Both the position numbers and the translations under genes were made by a program. From Microbacteriaceae bacterium VKM Ac-2854 (lineage in GTDB: Bacteria > Actinomycetota > Actinomycetes > Actinomycetales > Microbacteriaceae), in the NCBI GenBank assembly GCA_013205085.1, contig JABMLH010000004.1, positions 310,001 through 374,000 of the forward strand: a DNA stretch of 64,000 nucleotides, read 5' to 3'. This document shows, one piece after another, positions 23,935 through 32,217 of the stretch; within the stretch, counting starts at the first letter, position 1, and every line of letters starts with the position of its first letter. The notes beneath the pieces are model-generated. The model did no database searches. It worked only from the letters and a program-made list of their open reading frames with translations, and was not told the origin of the DNA.

Positions 23935-25302
23935 ATGACCCGAACGCTGCCTCGAAGCACCCCGTCCGCCCACGGAGTGGACGCCGCCGGCATCACCGCC
24001 TTCGTCCGCGCCCTCGAAACCACGCCGCAGGTGGAGCCGCACAGCATCATGCTGCTGCGCGGCGGCGCGGTGATCGCCGAGGGCTGGTGGTCGCCGTACG
24101 AGGAGGGCCGCCCGCACCTGCTGTACTCGCTGAGTAAGAGCTTCACCTCCACGGCCGTCGGCCTCGCCTCGACCGAGGGTCTGCTCGATCTCGACGACAC
24201 CGTGCTCAGCCACTTCCCGGAACTCGACGCCGAGGTCACGGATCCGCGCAGCCGCCGCATCCGCATCCGGCACGTGCTGTCGATGGCCAGCGGGCACCGC
24301 GAGGATTCCCTCGATCGGGCCGACGCGCTCGACCCGGTCGATCTGGTGCGCGGCTTCCTGCTGGTGCCGCCGGATCAGGAACCGGGCACCGTGTTCGCCT
24401 ACAACCAGCCCTGCACCTTCGCGGCCGCCGCGATCGTGCAGCGCGCTGCGGGCGTCTCGCTGACGGAGTACCTGCGGCCGCGACTGCTGGATCCGCTGGG
24501 CATCGGCCCGGTGGCGTGGCTGCGCGATCCGCTCGGACGGGAGTGGGGTTACAGCGGGATGCACGCCGACACCGAGGCGATCGCCGCGCTCGGGCAGCTC
24601 TACCTCTCGGGCGGCGGCGACCTGCTCTCGCCGGAGTGGGTGGCGGATGCGACCAGCGAACACATCGACAACGGCACGGACCCGGATTCGGACTGGGCGC
24701 AGGGCTACGGCTTCCAGTTCTGGCGGGCTCGGCACGGCTACCGCGGCGATGGCGCGTACGGGCAGTTCTGCGTCGTGCTGCCCGAGCACAACGTGGTCCT
24801 CGCGCTGACCGGCCAGAGCCACGACATGCAGGCCGTGCTGAACCTGGCGTGGACGCACCTGCTGCCCGCATTCGACGGCCCCGGTTCGGCGGCGGCGGAT
24901 GCGGAGCTGGCGTCGGTACTCGGTGGCCTCGGCCTCGAGCCGGTCGCCTCGACGCAGGCGCGGGGCACGCTGCCGGCGACGCTGCGGGCCGCGGCCGGCA
25001 ACGCGCATCCGCCGCTCACCGCGATCACCGTGGACGGCGACGCGCTCGTGCTGCACGACGGAGCGGACCGGCTGCGGATCGTGCCCGGGTACGGCTCGTG
25101 GATCGAGACGGATGCGCTCACGGCGAGCGCCGGTTGGGCGGCGGGCCGACTGCACGTCGATGTGATCTTCATCGAGACCCCGCACCGGATGCACCTGGTG
25201 CTCGACCCGGTCACCGCCGCGTTCACGGCCCGCTGGGCCACCGTGCCGCTGCACCCGGTGCCGCTGGCGGCGCTGCGCGCGCCGGTTCACTTCGTGGGTT
25301 GA
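23935..25302 (+). CDS. Beta-lactamase-fold serine hydrolase
   Basis: This 455-residue protein has the class C beta-lactamase/esterase motif S65-L-S-K68 and a YNQ triad element near residue 157. The C-terminal 100 residues form an added beta domain. No signal peptide is visible, so it is probably a cytoplasmic esterase or peptidase rather than a secreted beta-lactamase. The family covers esterases, D-aminopeptidases and lactonases; the substrate is unknown. It is preceded by an inverted repeat with tandem right arms and by a leaderless-type promoter. It has no clear functional link to its neighbours. Confidence 0.85.
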   Translation: MTRTLPRSTPSAHGVDAAGITAFVRALETTPQVEPHSIMLLRGGAVIAEGWWSPYEEGRPHLLYSLSKSFTSTAVGLASTEGLLDLDDTVLSHFPELDAEVTDPRSRRIRIRHVLSMASGHREDSLDRADALDPVDLVRGFLLVPPDQEPGTVFAYNQPCTFAAAAIVQRAAGVSLTEYLRPRLLDPLGIGPVAWLRDPLGREWGYSGMHADTEAIAALGQLYLSGGGDLLSPEWVADATSEHIDNGTDPDSDWAQGYGFQFWRARHGYRGDGAYGQFCVVLPEHNVVLALTGQSHDMQAVLNLAWTHLLPAFDGPGSAAADAELASVLGGLGLEPVASTQARGTLPATLRAAAGNAHPPLTAITVDGDALVLHDGADRLRIVPGYGSWIETDALTASAGWAAGRLHVDVIFIETPHRMHLVLDPVTAAFTARWATVPLHPVPLAALRAPVHFVG

Positions 25303-25338
25303 GGCGGGTCGAAGGCGGGTCCGAAGAGGGCATCCTCT

Positions 25339-25441
25339 GCGGAAATGCAGGGTGAGTGGCCTGTGTGAGCGTGCGCATCCGCATCGCCGGCCCTCATTTC
25401 CATCCTCACCCTGCATTTCCCGCCGGACCCTGCATTTCCGA
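25339..25441 (+). repeat. Family-D repeat between convergent genes
   Basis: GCGGAAATGCAGGGTGAG pairs with CTCACCCTGCATTTCC. Starting with CCCTCATTTCC, then two CCCTGCATTTCC units, the ends fall at 25401, 25420 and 25439, an exact 19-bp period. It lies between the serine hydrolase and hxlA stops. Confidence 0.85.
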
Positions 25442-25458
25442 AGCTGCCGGAGCCGCCC

Positions 25459-26082
25459 CTACTTGATCGCCGCGCGCAGCGCTGCGGCCGCCGCTCCGAC
25501 GTCCGGGGCACCGTAGATGGCTCCGCCGGCGACGGCGACGAGGGCGCCCGACTCCTGCACGGAGGCGATGCTGGTGAGGTTCACGCCACCGGCGACCGAG
25601 AACGGCACGCCGGAGGACTCGCCGTCGCGCAGCAGCGTGCCGAAGGTGAAGCCCGCCTCCGCCTGCTCGTCGAGGCCCGCGTGCATCTCGACGAACTCGG
25701 CGCCGAGGGCGACGACCTCCTTGGCGCGGGCGGACTTGTCGGCGACGCCGATCAGGTCGACCACGATGCCCTTGCCGTGCTTCTTCGCGGCGGCGACGGC
25801 GCCGACGATGGTGCTGTCGCCGGCGGCGCCGAGCACGGTGACGAGGTCGGCCCCAGCGGTGAAAGCGATGTCGGCCTCGAGTTCGCCGGCGTCCATGGTC
25901 TTGAGGTCGGCGAAGACGATCTTGTCGGGGTGCGCGGCCTTGATCGCGGTGATCGCCGAGAGGCCGGCGCTCTTGATCAGCGGGGTGCCGAGTTCGAGGA
26001 TGTCGACGTGCGGGGCCGCCGCGGCGGCGAGTTCGAGGGCGGCCTCGGTGCTGAGGGTGTCCATGGCGAACTGCAACTTCAT
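25459..26082 (-). CDS. hxlA: 3-hexulose-6-phosphate synthase
   Basis: This 207-residue TIM-barrel protein belongs to the OMP-decarboxylase superfamily. It shows the Hps motifs MKLQFAMDTLS, ELGTPLIKSAG, VFADLKTMDAG (D-x-K-x-x-D metal/substrate site), EMHAGLDEQ and SVAGGV. It condenses formaldehyde with ribulose 5-phosphate to give 3-hexulose 6-phosphate. It is the second gene after hxlB (51-bp gap), so the two enzymes make up the formaldehyde-fixing step of the ribulose monophosphate pathway. In this setting it may serve detoxification or, run in reverse, ribulose 5-phosphate supply. The related enzyme KGPDC (UlaD) is less likely because hxlB is adjacent. Confidence 0.92.
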   Translation of the reverse strand: MKLQFAMDTLSTEAALELAAAAAPHVDILELGTPLIKSAGLSAITAIKAAHPDKIVFADLKTMDAGELEADIAFTAGADLVTVLGAAGDSTIVGAVAAAKKHGKGIVVDLIGVADKSARAKEVVALGAEFVEMHAGLDEQAEAGFTFGTLLRDGESSGVPFSVAGGVNLTSIASVQESGALVAVAGGAIYGAPDVGAAAAALRAAIK

Positions 26083-26132
26083 GATGGTTCTGCTTCCTGT
26101 TGGGGTGGGTTCGGGAGTGGCGCGAGATCGCA

Positions 26133-26714
26133 TCACTCGAGGTTGGCGTGTCGCGGCCACAGCGCCTCGGCCGAGAGGCCGGACGCCTGCCACAGCGTGT
26201 GGAACAGCGCGTCGCCGACCAGTACGACGGTCTGCTCGAAGAGGCTGCCGGAGTACTGCGCGGAGGCCGTCGCCGAGTGATCCTGCTTGGTCTGCGCCGG
26301 GATGAGCAGCAGCGCGTCGGCCAGATCGACCAGCGGCGAGGCGGCCGCGGCGGTGAGCACGGCGACGCGGGCGCCCACGCTCGCGGCGGTCTCGGCCGCG
26401 CGCACGACGCCCGTGGTGGTGCCGGATCCGCTGGCGACCAGCAGCACGTCGTCGGCGGCGATCGCTGGCGCTGTCGCATCCCCCACCACGTGCACCGTGT
26501 ACCCGAGGTGCATCAGCCGCATCGCGGTCATCCGCAGCGCCAGCCCCGAGCGGCCGGCCCCGAAGACGAAGACGCGCCGCCCCGCCCGCAGCAGTTCGGC
26601 GACGTCGTCCGTGCCCGCCTCCGCCACCGCTTCGGCCGCGGCGGCGAGCTCGGCGGCGATCAGGCGGATGGAGTCGGAGGTGCGGGTCGCGGTGGTGCTG
26701 CTCATGTCGTCCAT
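26133..26714 (-). CDS. hxlB: 6-phospho-3-hexuloisomerase
   Basis: This 193-residue SIS-domain protein has VFVFGAGRSGLALRMTAMRLMHLG and VASGSGTTTGVV, the phosphosugar-binding motifs of PHI, and the Gln/Asp/His-rich C-terminal half. It isomerises 3-hexulose 6-phosphate to fructose 6-phosphate, completing formaldehyde fixation with HxlA. A second start at 26705 (MSSTTAT) is equally possible; neither has a strong ribosome-binding site. The 5' region carries a palindrome shared with the divergent regulator gene at 26808, which is the obvious candidate controller. Confidence 0.92.
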   Translation of the reverse strand: MDDMSSTTATRTSDSIRLIAAELAAAAEAVAEAGTDDVAELLRAGRRVFVFGAGRSGLALRMTAMRLMHLGYTVHVVGDATAPAIAADDVLLVASGSGTTTGVVRAAETAASVGARVAVLTAAAASPLVDLADALLLIPAQTKQDHSATASAQYSGSLFEQTVVLVGDALFHTLWQASGLSAEALWPRHANLE

Positions 26715-26761
26715 GCTCGTCGCGCCGCGCTCGCGGGGCGGCCACCCGAGCGCAGGGTTAA

Positions 26762-26781
26762 GCCTACCCATCCGGGTAGGC
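26762..26781. promoter_or_regulatory. Palindromic operator candidate between hxlB and the LuxR-type gene
   Basis: GCCTACCC-ATCC-GGGTAGGC is a perfect 8-bp-arm inverted repeat in the 93-bp divergent region. TACCCAT also fits the NarL-family heptamer TACYYMT. It overlaps the likely -35 zone of the gene at 26808, so it could serve autoregulation and hxlBA control. Confidence 0.55.
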
Positions 26782-26793
26782 GCCATCCGAAGG

Positions 26794-26799
26794 TATAGC
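26794..26799 (+). promoter_or_regulatory. -10 box of leaderless GHKL-LuxR gene
   Basis: TATAGC lies 8 nt before the ATG at 26808, giving a leaderless transcript. Confidence 0.5.
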
Positions 26800-26807
26800 G
26801 TGGGCGG

Positions 26808-27632
26808 ATGAGCGAGCCAGCAGAACCGTTCCCGCCCGCCGAGCGCGCGGTGCTCGCCGATCGCCTCCGTGCCGTCGCCGAGCTCGCCGACCGGCAGGCC
26901 GTGGTGCTCGAATCCATCCTCGCCGCCCTCCGCTCCGGGCGGCTGGACGACCGCGCCGCGCGCATCGAGGCGACCGAGATCGCGGCGAACGCGCTGGTCG
27001 CCATCCGCACCGAGACGGATGAGCACCGCGAGCTGCTGCTGGAGCCGGTGGTCGGCGCCTTCGCCCGGCTGCGCAACGATCTGCGACCCCTCGTGCGCTT
27101 CGGCGACCTCGACGTGCAGTTCGTCGAGCCGCCCACGACCGGCCGCGCCCTCCCCGGCGACGTGGCGCACGCGGCGCGGGCGATCGTGCGCAGCGCGGTG
27201 CTCGCGTTGGTGGACGGCGGCGACTCGCGCCGGGTGCGCATCCAGTGGGACTGCGACGGCCTGAACCTGCTGATCGGTATCCGCGACGACGGCGCCGGCC
27301 GGCTCACCGCGCACGACGACGCGTTGCGCCCGATCGTGGAGCGGGTCACCGCGCAGGGCGGCGAGTTCACGGTCACCTCCACCGACGGGTGGGGCTCCGA
27401 CCTCGCCGTGACGCTGCCGCTGGATGCGCCCGCCGCGCCGGATCCGCTCGGCGAGGCCTTGAGCACCCGCGAACGCGACGTGCTGCGCCTCGTCGTCGCC
27501 GGCGAGCGCAACCGCGGCATCGCCGCGTCGCTCGGCATCAGCGAGAACACCGTGAAGTTCCACGTCTCGAACCTGCTCCGCAAGACCGGCACCAGCACCC
27601 GCGCCCAGCTCGCCGTGCTCGGCCACGGCTGA
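26808..27632 (+). CDS. GHKL-ATPase-like domain fused to a LuxR helix-turn-helix
   Basis: This 274-residue protein starts with helices resembling a dimerisation region (1-110). A histidine-kinase-type GHKL ATPase fold follows (about 115-205) with G1 box DDGAG (160-164) and VTLPL at its end. A NarL/LuxR HTH completes it (about 212-265, LSTRERDVLRLVVAGE...ASLGISENTVKFHVSNLL). The N-box is degenerate (SAVLALVDGG, no Asn) and I see no phosphoacceptor His, so it may bind ATP or another ligand without acting as a kinase. It lacks a receiver domain. It thus looks like a one-component regulator built from a kinase catalytic domain. Being divergent from hxlBA, it probably controls formaldehyde fixation (inference). 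Confidence 0.8.
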   Translation: MSEPAEPFPPAERAVLADRLRAVAELADRQAVVLESILAALRSGRLDDRAARIEATEIAANALVAIRTETDEHRELLLEPVVGAFARLRNDLRPLVRFGDLDVQFVEPPTTGRALPGDVAHAARAIVRSAVLALVDGGDSRRVRIQWDCDGLNLLIGIRDDGAGRLTAHDDALRPIVERVTAQGGEFTVTSTDGWGSDLAVTLPLDAPAAPDPLGEALSTRERDVLRLVVAGERNRGIAASLGISENTVKFHVSNLLRKTGTSTRAQLAVLGHG

Positions 27633-27674
27633 CCCTGGCCCGGTGCGACCACCCGGGCCGCACGGACGCGTCCC

Positions 27675-27680
27675 TAGACT
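27675..27680 (+). promoter_or_regulatory. -10 box of leaderless LLM-oxidoreductase gene
   Basis: TAGACT lies 6 nt before the ATG at 27687. Confidence 0.55.
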
Positions 27681-27686
27681 CGATCC

Positions 27687-28541
27687 ATGCGCCATGGCAT
27701 CGTGATCCTGCCCCAAGACCCCTGGTCGATCGCCCGACGGAAGTGGCAATCCGCGGAGGGGCTGGGCTTCGACCACGCCTGGACCTACGACCACCTCTCC
27801 TGGCGTTCGCTCGCCGGGCAGCCGTGGGGCGCCACCATCCCGACGCTGACGGCGGCGGCCACCGCGACCGAGAGCATCCGCCTGGGCACCTTCGTCTCGT
27901 CGCCGAACTTCCGCCATCCGGTGCCGTTCGCCAAGGAGGTCGCCACCGTCGACGAGATCTCGGGCGGACGCTTCCTGCTCGGCATCGGCTCGGGCGGCAC
28001 CGGCTTCGACGCCTTCACCCTCGGCCAACAGAAGTACACGCCGCGTGAGCGGCACGAACGCTACGTCGAGTTCGTCGCGGCGTTGGACACGCTGCTGCGC
28101 TTCGAGACGGACGGGCCGATCTCGTTCGAGGGCGAGTGGTACAGCGCGAAGGATGCGCGGATGGTCGGGGCGCCCGCGCAGGCTCCGCGCGTCCCGTTCG
28201 TCCTCGCCGCGAACGGGCCGAAGGGCCTGAAGCTCGTGGCGGAGCGGGCGCAGGGCTGGGTGACCACCGGCATCGAGGGCGGTACCGCGCAGGAGTGGTG
28301 GGCCTCGGTCGCGCAGCTCTCGGCTCGGCTCGACGACGCGCTGGAGGGTCGCACGATCGACCGCTACCTCTCCCTCGACAACGAGTCGCAGTACTCCTTG
28401 GCGAGCGTCGACGCCTACGAGGACGCGGTCGGCCGCGCCGAAGCCCTGGGCTTCACCGACGTGATCGCGCACTGGCCCCGCGCCGACGGCCTCTACGCCG
28501 GCGACGAGAACGTGCTCTTCGAAGTCGCCTCGCGCCGGTAG
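27687..28541 (+). CDS. LLM-class flavin-dependent oxidoreductase
   Basis: This 284-residue protein has the luciferase-like TIM barrel with GFDHAWTYDHLSW, GTFVSSPNFRHPVPFAKEVATVDEISGGRFLLGIGSGG and FVLAANGPKGLKLVAE. It probably binds FMN or, as many actinobacterial members do, F420. Substrate and direction are unknown. It has its own leaderless-type promoter and is followed by a convergent inverted repeat. It is slightly short for the family (usually 290-340) but complete at both ends. Confidence 0.88.
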   Translation: MRHGIVILPQDPWSIARRKWQSAEGLGFDHAWTYDHLSWRSLAGQPWGATIPTLTAAATATESIRLGTFVSSPNFRHPVPFAKEVATVDEISGGRFLLGIGSGGTGFDAFTLGQQKYTPRERHERYVEFVAALDTLLRFETDGPISFEGEWYSAKDARMVGAPAQAPRVPFVLAANGPKGLKLVAERAQGWVTTGIEGGTAQEWWASVAQLSARLDDALEGRTIDRYLSLDNESQYSLASVDAYEDAVGRAEALGFTDVIAHWPRADGLYAGDENVLFEVASRR

Positions 28542-28553
28542 GCCCCTCCTTCT

Positions 28554-28600
28554 AGCGAAAACTTGCAGCCCCGGGGCGCCCAGGGCTGCAACTTTTCGCT
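28554..28600. terminator. Family-A inverted repeat, copy 7
   Basis: AGCGAAAACTTGCAGCCC faces GGGCTGCAACTTTTCGCT, with one mismatch in the left arm. It lies between convergent genes, and its last base is the first of the response-regulator stop codon. Confidence 0.7.
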
Positions 28601-29268
28601 CAGAGGCGGGCGAACACCGCGGACGGACGGCCCGAGGTCGCGTAGTTGAGCGAGCGGGCGGCGCGGCGGGTCGCGACGAGGTATTCGAGGTAGCGACGGG
28701 CACTGACGCGGGAGATGCCGACGCGGTCGCCGATCTCGGAGGCCGACGCCGCCTCTGCGGACAGGGCGGACTCGACCGACTCGAGCGTCTCCACGCTCAG
28801 CCCCTTCGGCAGCGCCGGGGCCCGCACCCCGCTCGCGAACAGCGCGTCGATCTCGCTCTGCTCCAGACCCTCCGCCTCGTCGAACAGCCGCCCGTCGCGC
28901 GCCACCTCATCGAGCCGGTCCCGCAACGCCCCCGCCGTGAACGGCTTCACCAGGTAGTGCCGCACCCCCGCCGCCCGCGCCGCGCGCACGCTCTCAACAT
29001 CCCGCACCGCCGTCACCGCGATGAACTCGGGCTGCTCGGCGGCCTCCGCGCGGATCCGCCGCAGCACCTCCAGCCCCGAGAAGCCGGGCAGGTGGAAGTC
29101 CAGCAGCACCACATCCGGATGCTCGCGCAGGATCGCGTCGATCGCGGCCGGGCCGTCGTGCGCCACGGCGAGCACCACGAATTCGGGATGCGCGGCCACG
29201 AAGCGTTCGTGCAGCGCGGCGACCGCGTGGTCGTCGTCGACCACCACCACCCCGAACCGCTCAGCCAT
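28600..29268 (-). CDS. Response regulator of the CitB/DcuR type
   Basis: This 222-residue protein has a receiver domain (1-122) with acidic pocket VVVVDDDH, phospho-acceptor D57 in LLDFHLPG and the conserved Lys in LVKPF. A C-terminal winged-helix region (about 160-222, SASEIGDRVGISRVSARRYLEYL) resembles the CitB/DpiA family. It overlaps the kinase gene by 8 nt. Opposite this pair lies tctCBA. In Corynebacterium glutamicum the homologous CitAB system switches on tctCBA for citrate use, so the same role is expected here. Confidence 0.9.
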   Translation of the reverse strand: MAERFGVVVVDDDHAVAALHERFVAAHPEFVVLAVAHDGPAAIDAILREHPDVVLLDFHLPGFSGLEVLRRIRAEAAEQPEFIAVTAVRDVESVRAARAAGVRHYLVKPFTAGALRDRLDEVARDGRLFDEAEGLEQSEIDALFASGVRAPALPKGLSVETLESVESALSAEAASASEIGDRVGISRVSARRYLEYLVATRRAARSLNYATSGRPSAVFARL

Positions 29269-30856
29269 GCGGCACCCGGACCGGCACGGGCAGCCGCGCC
29301 GTGAACCGCGCTCCGCCCCACTCCGAACCGCCCGCGCGGACGCTGCCGCGATTGCGCTCGACCACTCGGCGCACCAGGGCGAGCCCGATGCCGCGGCGGC
29401 GCAGCGAGCCGTCCGCCCGCTTGGACGACACGCCCTCCTCGAACACCCGCTCGCGCTGATCGGGCGCGATACCCGAGCCGTCGTCCTCGATGGCGAAGAC
29501 CAGATCGCCCGCCTCGGCCGAGACGGTCATCCGCACCCGGGTGCCGCCGGACTCGAGGGCGTTGTCGACCAGGTTGCCCACCACGGTGACCACGTCGTCG
29601 CGCAACCGGTCGGGCAATGCCGCGCCGAGCTCGGCGGCGCGCGCATCCGTCAGCACCTCCAGCTCGATGCCCACTTCGCGCGCCTGCGCCGCCTTCACCA
29701 TCAGCAGTGCCGTCAGCTCGGCGTCGTTCAGCACGGTCTCGCGGCGCACCGCGGCACCGACCTCCAACGGGCCACCCGTGCCGAGCCGGGCGATGAAGGC
29801 CCGCGCATCCTCGGCGCAGTCCAGGTCGAGCAGGCCCGACACGACGTGCATCGTGTTGGCGAACTCGTGCGCCTGCGCGCGCAGACCGTCGGCGAGCGAC
29901 TGCGCGCCGTCCATCTCCCGCAGCAGCCGATGCAGCTCGGTGTGATCGCGGATCAGCAGGGTCGCACCGACCGGGCGCCCGTCGACTCGCGTGCCGGTGC
30001 CGCGGGCGATCAGGATCCGCTCGCCCGCGAGCACGAGTCGCCCCTCCGGCTCGCCGTCCTCCAGCACAGCGAGAAGGGAGGCGTCGAGCACCTCGCGCGC
30101 GAGCGGCGGCGGATCGAGCCGCGCGCGGGCGAGGCCCAGCAGCTCCAGGGCGGCGTCGTTCACCATCGCGATCCGGCCGCGGTCGTCCACACTGATCACG
30201 CCCTCGCTGAGGCCGTGCAGCATCGTCTCCTGCTGACCCACGAGCGAGGCGATCTCGCGCGGCTCGAGCTTGAAGATCCGGCGCCGGATGATCGCGGTCA
30301 CCCCGGCCGCGGCGAGGATGCCGAGCACGGCGGCGAGCGCCAACGCGAGCAGCAGCCAGCCGAGCGAGTCGAGGAAGTCGCGCTGCAGGTCGGCCTCCAG
30401 GATGCCGACCGAGACGGTGCCGATCACGGCGCCGTCCGCGCCGAAGACGGGCACCTTGGCCCGCCAGGACTCGCCGAGCGTGCCGGTCTGCGTGCCCACC
30501 CAGACCTCGCCCGAGAGCGGGACGGAGGGATCGGTCGAGACCTTCTGGCCGATCCGGGCGGTGTCGGGGTGCGAGTAGCGCACGCCGCGCGCATCCGTCA
30601 CCACGACGTAGGTGACGTCGGAGGCCTCGCGGATCACCTCGGCGATGGGCTGGATCGTGGCGGAGGGGTTCTCGTCGTCGAAGGCCTGGGTGATCGCGGG
30701 CAGGTTCGCGACCGATTGGGCGACGCCGATCATCCGATCGAGGTAGGCCTCGCGCAGCGAGCGCTCCTGCAGGAGGCCGGCGACGAGGCCGGTGGCGACC
30801 ACGGTCGCGCAGACGATCAGCGCCTGCAGCAGCAGGAGCTGAACCCGAAGCGACAT
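29261..30856 (-). CDS. Sensor histidine kinase of the CitA/DcuS type
   Basis: This 531-residue protein has two membrane helices (about 5-30 and 172-195) enclosing a PASC/PDC-type periplasmic sensor domain with the carboxylate-sensor motif DVTYVVVTDARGVRYSHPD. A cytoplasmic PAS domain follows (about 210-310). The phospho-acceptor is H330 in RAQAHEFANTMHV. The GHKL catalytic domain has N-box NLVDNALES and G-box DDGSGI. It probably senses an extracellular di- or tricarboxylate and phosphorylates the regulator at 28600. The ATG at 30856 was preferred over a GTG 12 nt upstream; neither has a strong ribosome-binding site. Confidence 0.9.
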   Translation of the reverse strand: MSLRVQLLLLQALIVCATVVATGLVAGLLQERSLREAYLDRMIGVAQSVANLPAITQAFDDENPSATIQPIAEVIREASDVTYVVVTDARGVRYSHPDTARIGQKVSTDPSVPLSGEVWVGTQTGTLGESWRAKVPVFGADGAVIGTVSVGILEADLQRDFLDSLGWLLLALALAAVLGILAAAGVTAIIRRRIFKLEPREIASLVGQQETMLHGLSEGVISVDDRGRIAMVNDAALELLGLARARLDPPPLAREVLDASLLAVLEDGEPEGRLVLAGERILIARGTGTRVDGRPVGATLLIRDHTELHRLLREMDGAQSLADGLRAQAHEFANTMHVVSGLLDLDCAEDARAFIARLGTGGPLEVGAAVRRETVLNDAELTALLMVKAAQAREVGIELEVLTDARAAELGAALPDRLRDDVVTVVGNLVDNALESGGTRVRMTVSAEAGDLVFAIEDDGSGIAPDQRERVFEEGVSSKRADGSLRRRGIGLALVRRVVERNRGSVRAGGSEWGGARFTARLPVPVRVPHG

Positions 30857-30932
30857 TGCCCGACCCACGCGACCATTGTCGCCGCTCGCGGCACATCCGC
30901 TGACGGATGTGACCGGATCGTGCGGCGACCGT

Positions 30933-30939
30933 TAGTTAC
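30933..30939. promoter_or_regulatory. TAGTTAC motif near the sensor-kinase gene
   Basis: CGACCGTTAGTTACA closely repeats CGACCGATAGTTACG at 31093-31107. It is a candidate response-regulator binding site in the citAB-tctC divergent region. Confidence 0.45.
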
Positions 30940-30957
30940 AGAAGGGGGTGTCCGGCC

Positions 30958-31074
30958 GATCGTGTGTGAAACGAAGGATGGGCCGCTCGGCCACCCGATC
31001 TGGAGCGCCGAGATCCGCGAGATTCCGGGGGTGCGAAATGGTGGCCGCTCGCGCCGTCCTTCGTTTCGTACGCG
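30958..31074. repeat. Family-C long hairpin, copy 1, inside the citAB-tctC promoter region
   Basis: CGTGTGTGAAACGAAGGATGG at 30961 faces a right arm at 31054-31074 with a few mismatches, and an inner GGCCGCTCGGCCACC/GGTGGCC stem. It fills much of the 362-bp divergent gap (30857-31218) and separates the TAGTTAC motif on the kinase side from the two on the tctC side. Confidence 0.75.
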
Positions 31075-31099
31075 GCCGCCCGATGACCCGCGCGACCGA

Positions 31100-31126
31100 T
31101 AGTTACGCAAGCCCGCTCTTAGTTAC
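31100..31126. promoter_or_regulatory. Two TAGTTAC motifs 20 bp apart upstream of tctC
   Basis: TAGTTAC occurs at 31100-31106 and 31120-31126, two helical turns apart, about 95-120 bp before the tctC start. They are likely operator half-sites for the CitB-type regulator (inference). Confidence 0.5.
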
Positions 31127-31218
31127 CGAACCCGGCCCATCCGCGCGCCTCCTTCTAGCGTCGGCAGCGAGGCCGACACAGCAGTCGGCCCGAGGCAGAT
31201 CTCAAAGGAGAGATTCGT

Positions 31219-32217
31219 ATGCGCACCCTCAAGTTCGCCGCCCTGGCCGCCGCGGCCGCCCTCGCCCTCACCGCCTGCTCCAGTTCCGGAGGCGGCACCG
31301 ACACCGGCGGAACCGGCGCGGTCGACGCCGTGCAGATCATCGTCCCGGCCGAGCCCGGCGGCGGCTGGGACCAGACCGGCCGCTCCATCTCGCAGTTGCT
31401 CACCTCCGAGAAGCTGGTCGGCTCCGCCCCGGTCACCAACATCGGCGGCGCGGGCGGCACGGTAGGCCTCGCCTCGCTCGCGAACGAGAAGGACCCGAAC
31501 ACCCTGATGGTCACCGGCCTCGTGATGGTCGGCGCGGTTGAGACCAACGCCGCCCAGAACCGGATGGAGGAGACCACCCCGATCGCCCGACTCACCGAGG
31601 AGTCGCTGGTCGTCGTAGTCCCCGAGGCCTCGAAGTACACGACGCTGAAGGACCTGGTCGAGGACATCGTCGACAACGGCCAGGCCGTCTCGGTCACCGG
31701 CGGATCCGCGGGCGGCGCCGACCACATCCTGGCCGGCCTGCTGCTGGAGAACGCCGGCCTGTCGGGCAGCGAGATCAGCGAGAAGCTGAACTACATCCCC
31801 AACTCCGGCGGCGGCGAGGCCGTCTCGCTGATCCTCGGCAACAACGCCTCGGCCGGCATCTCGGGCATCGGCGAGTTCCAGGAGCACATCGACGCCGGCA
31901 CCATGCGCGCCCTCGCCGTCTCCGCCGCCGAGCCCGTCGCCTCGCTGCCCGACGTGCCCACCATCACCGACGAGGGCTACGACGTCACCCTGACCAACTG
32001 GCGCGGGGTACTCGCTCCGAGCGGCATCACTGCAGAAGAGAAGACCGCGCTGGTCGATCTGGTCACCGAGCTGCACGGCTCCGAGGCCTGGACCACCGAG
32101 CTGGACACCCGCGGCTGGACGGATGCGTTCCTCACCGGCGACGAGTTCGCGAGCTTCCTCGACGAGAACATCGCCTCCGTGAGCGACACCCTGAAGAACA
32201 TCGGGCTGGTCGGCTGA
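31219..32217 (+). CDS. tctC: Tripartite tricarboxylate transporter binding lipoprotein
   Basis: This 332-residue lipoprotein has lipobox LTAC with Cys at residue 20. Its mature domain has the TctC/Bug signature IIVPAEPGGGWDQTGR and NIGGAGGTVGLASLANEKDP, which wrap around a carboxylate ligand. It delivers substrate to the TctAB membrane complex. The ribosome-binding site AAAGGAGA lies at good spacing. It is the first gene of tctCBA, divergent from the CitAB-type system. Citrate is the most likely ligand by comparison with C. glutamicum, but Bug proteins bind varied carboxylates. Confidence 0.92.
   Translation: MRTLKFAALAAAAALALTACSSSGGGTDTGGTGAVDAVQIIVPAEPGGGWDQTGRSISQLLTSEKLVGSAPVTNIGGAGGTVGLASLANEKDPNTLMVTGLVMVGAVETNAAQNRMEETTPIARLTEESLVVVVPEASKYTTLKDLVEDIVDNGQAVSVTGGSAGGADHILAGLLLENAGLSGSEISEKLNYIPNSGGGEAVSLILGNNASAGISGIGEFQEHIDAGTMRALAVSAAEPVASLPDVPTITDEGYDVTLTNWRGVLAPSGITAEEKTALVDLVTELHGSEAWTTELDTRGWTDAFLTGDEFASFLDENIASVSDTLKNIGLVG

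Noticed and set aside
26133-28703. 856-codon minus-strand frame running through hxlB, the LuxR gene and the LLM gene
   Set aside because: Only the last 193 codons are hxlB; the rest is antisense to two well-supported plus-strand genes.
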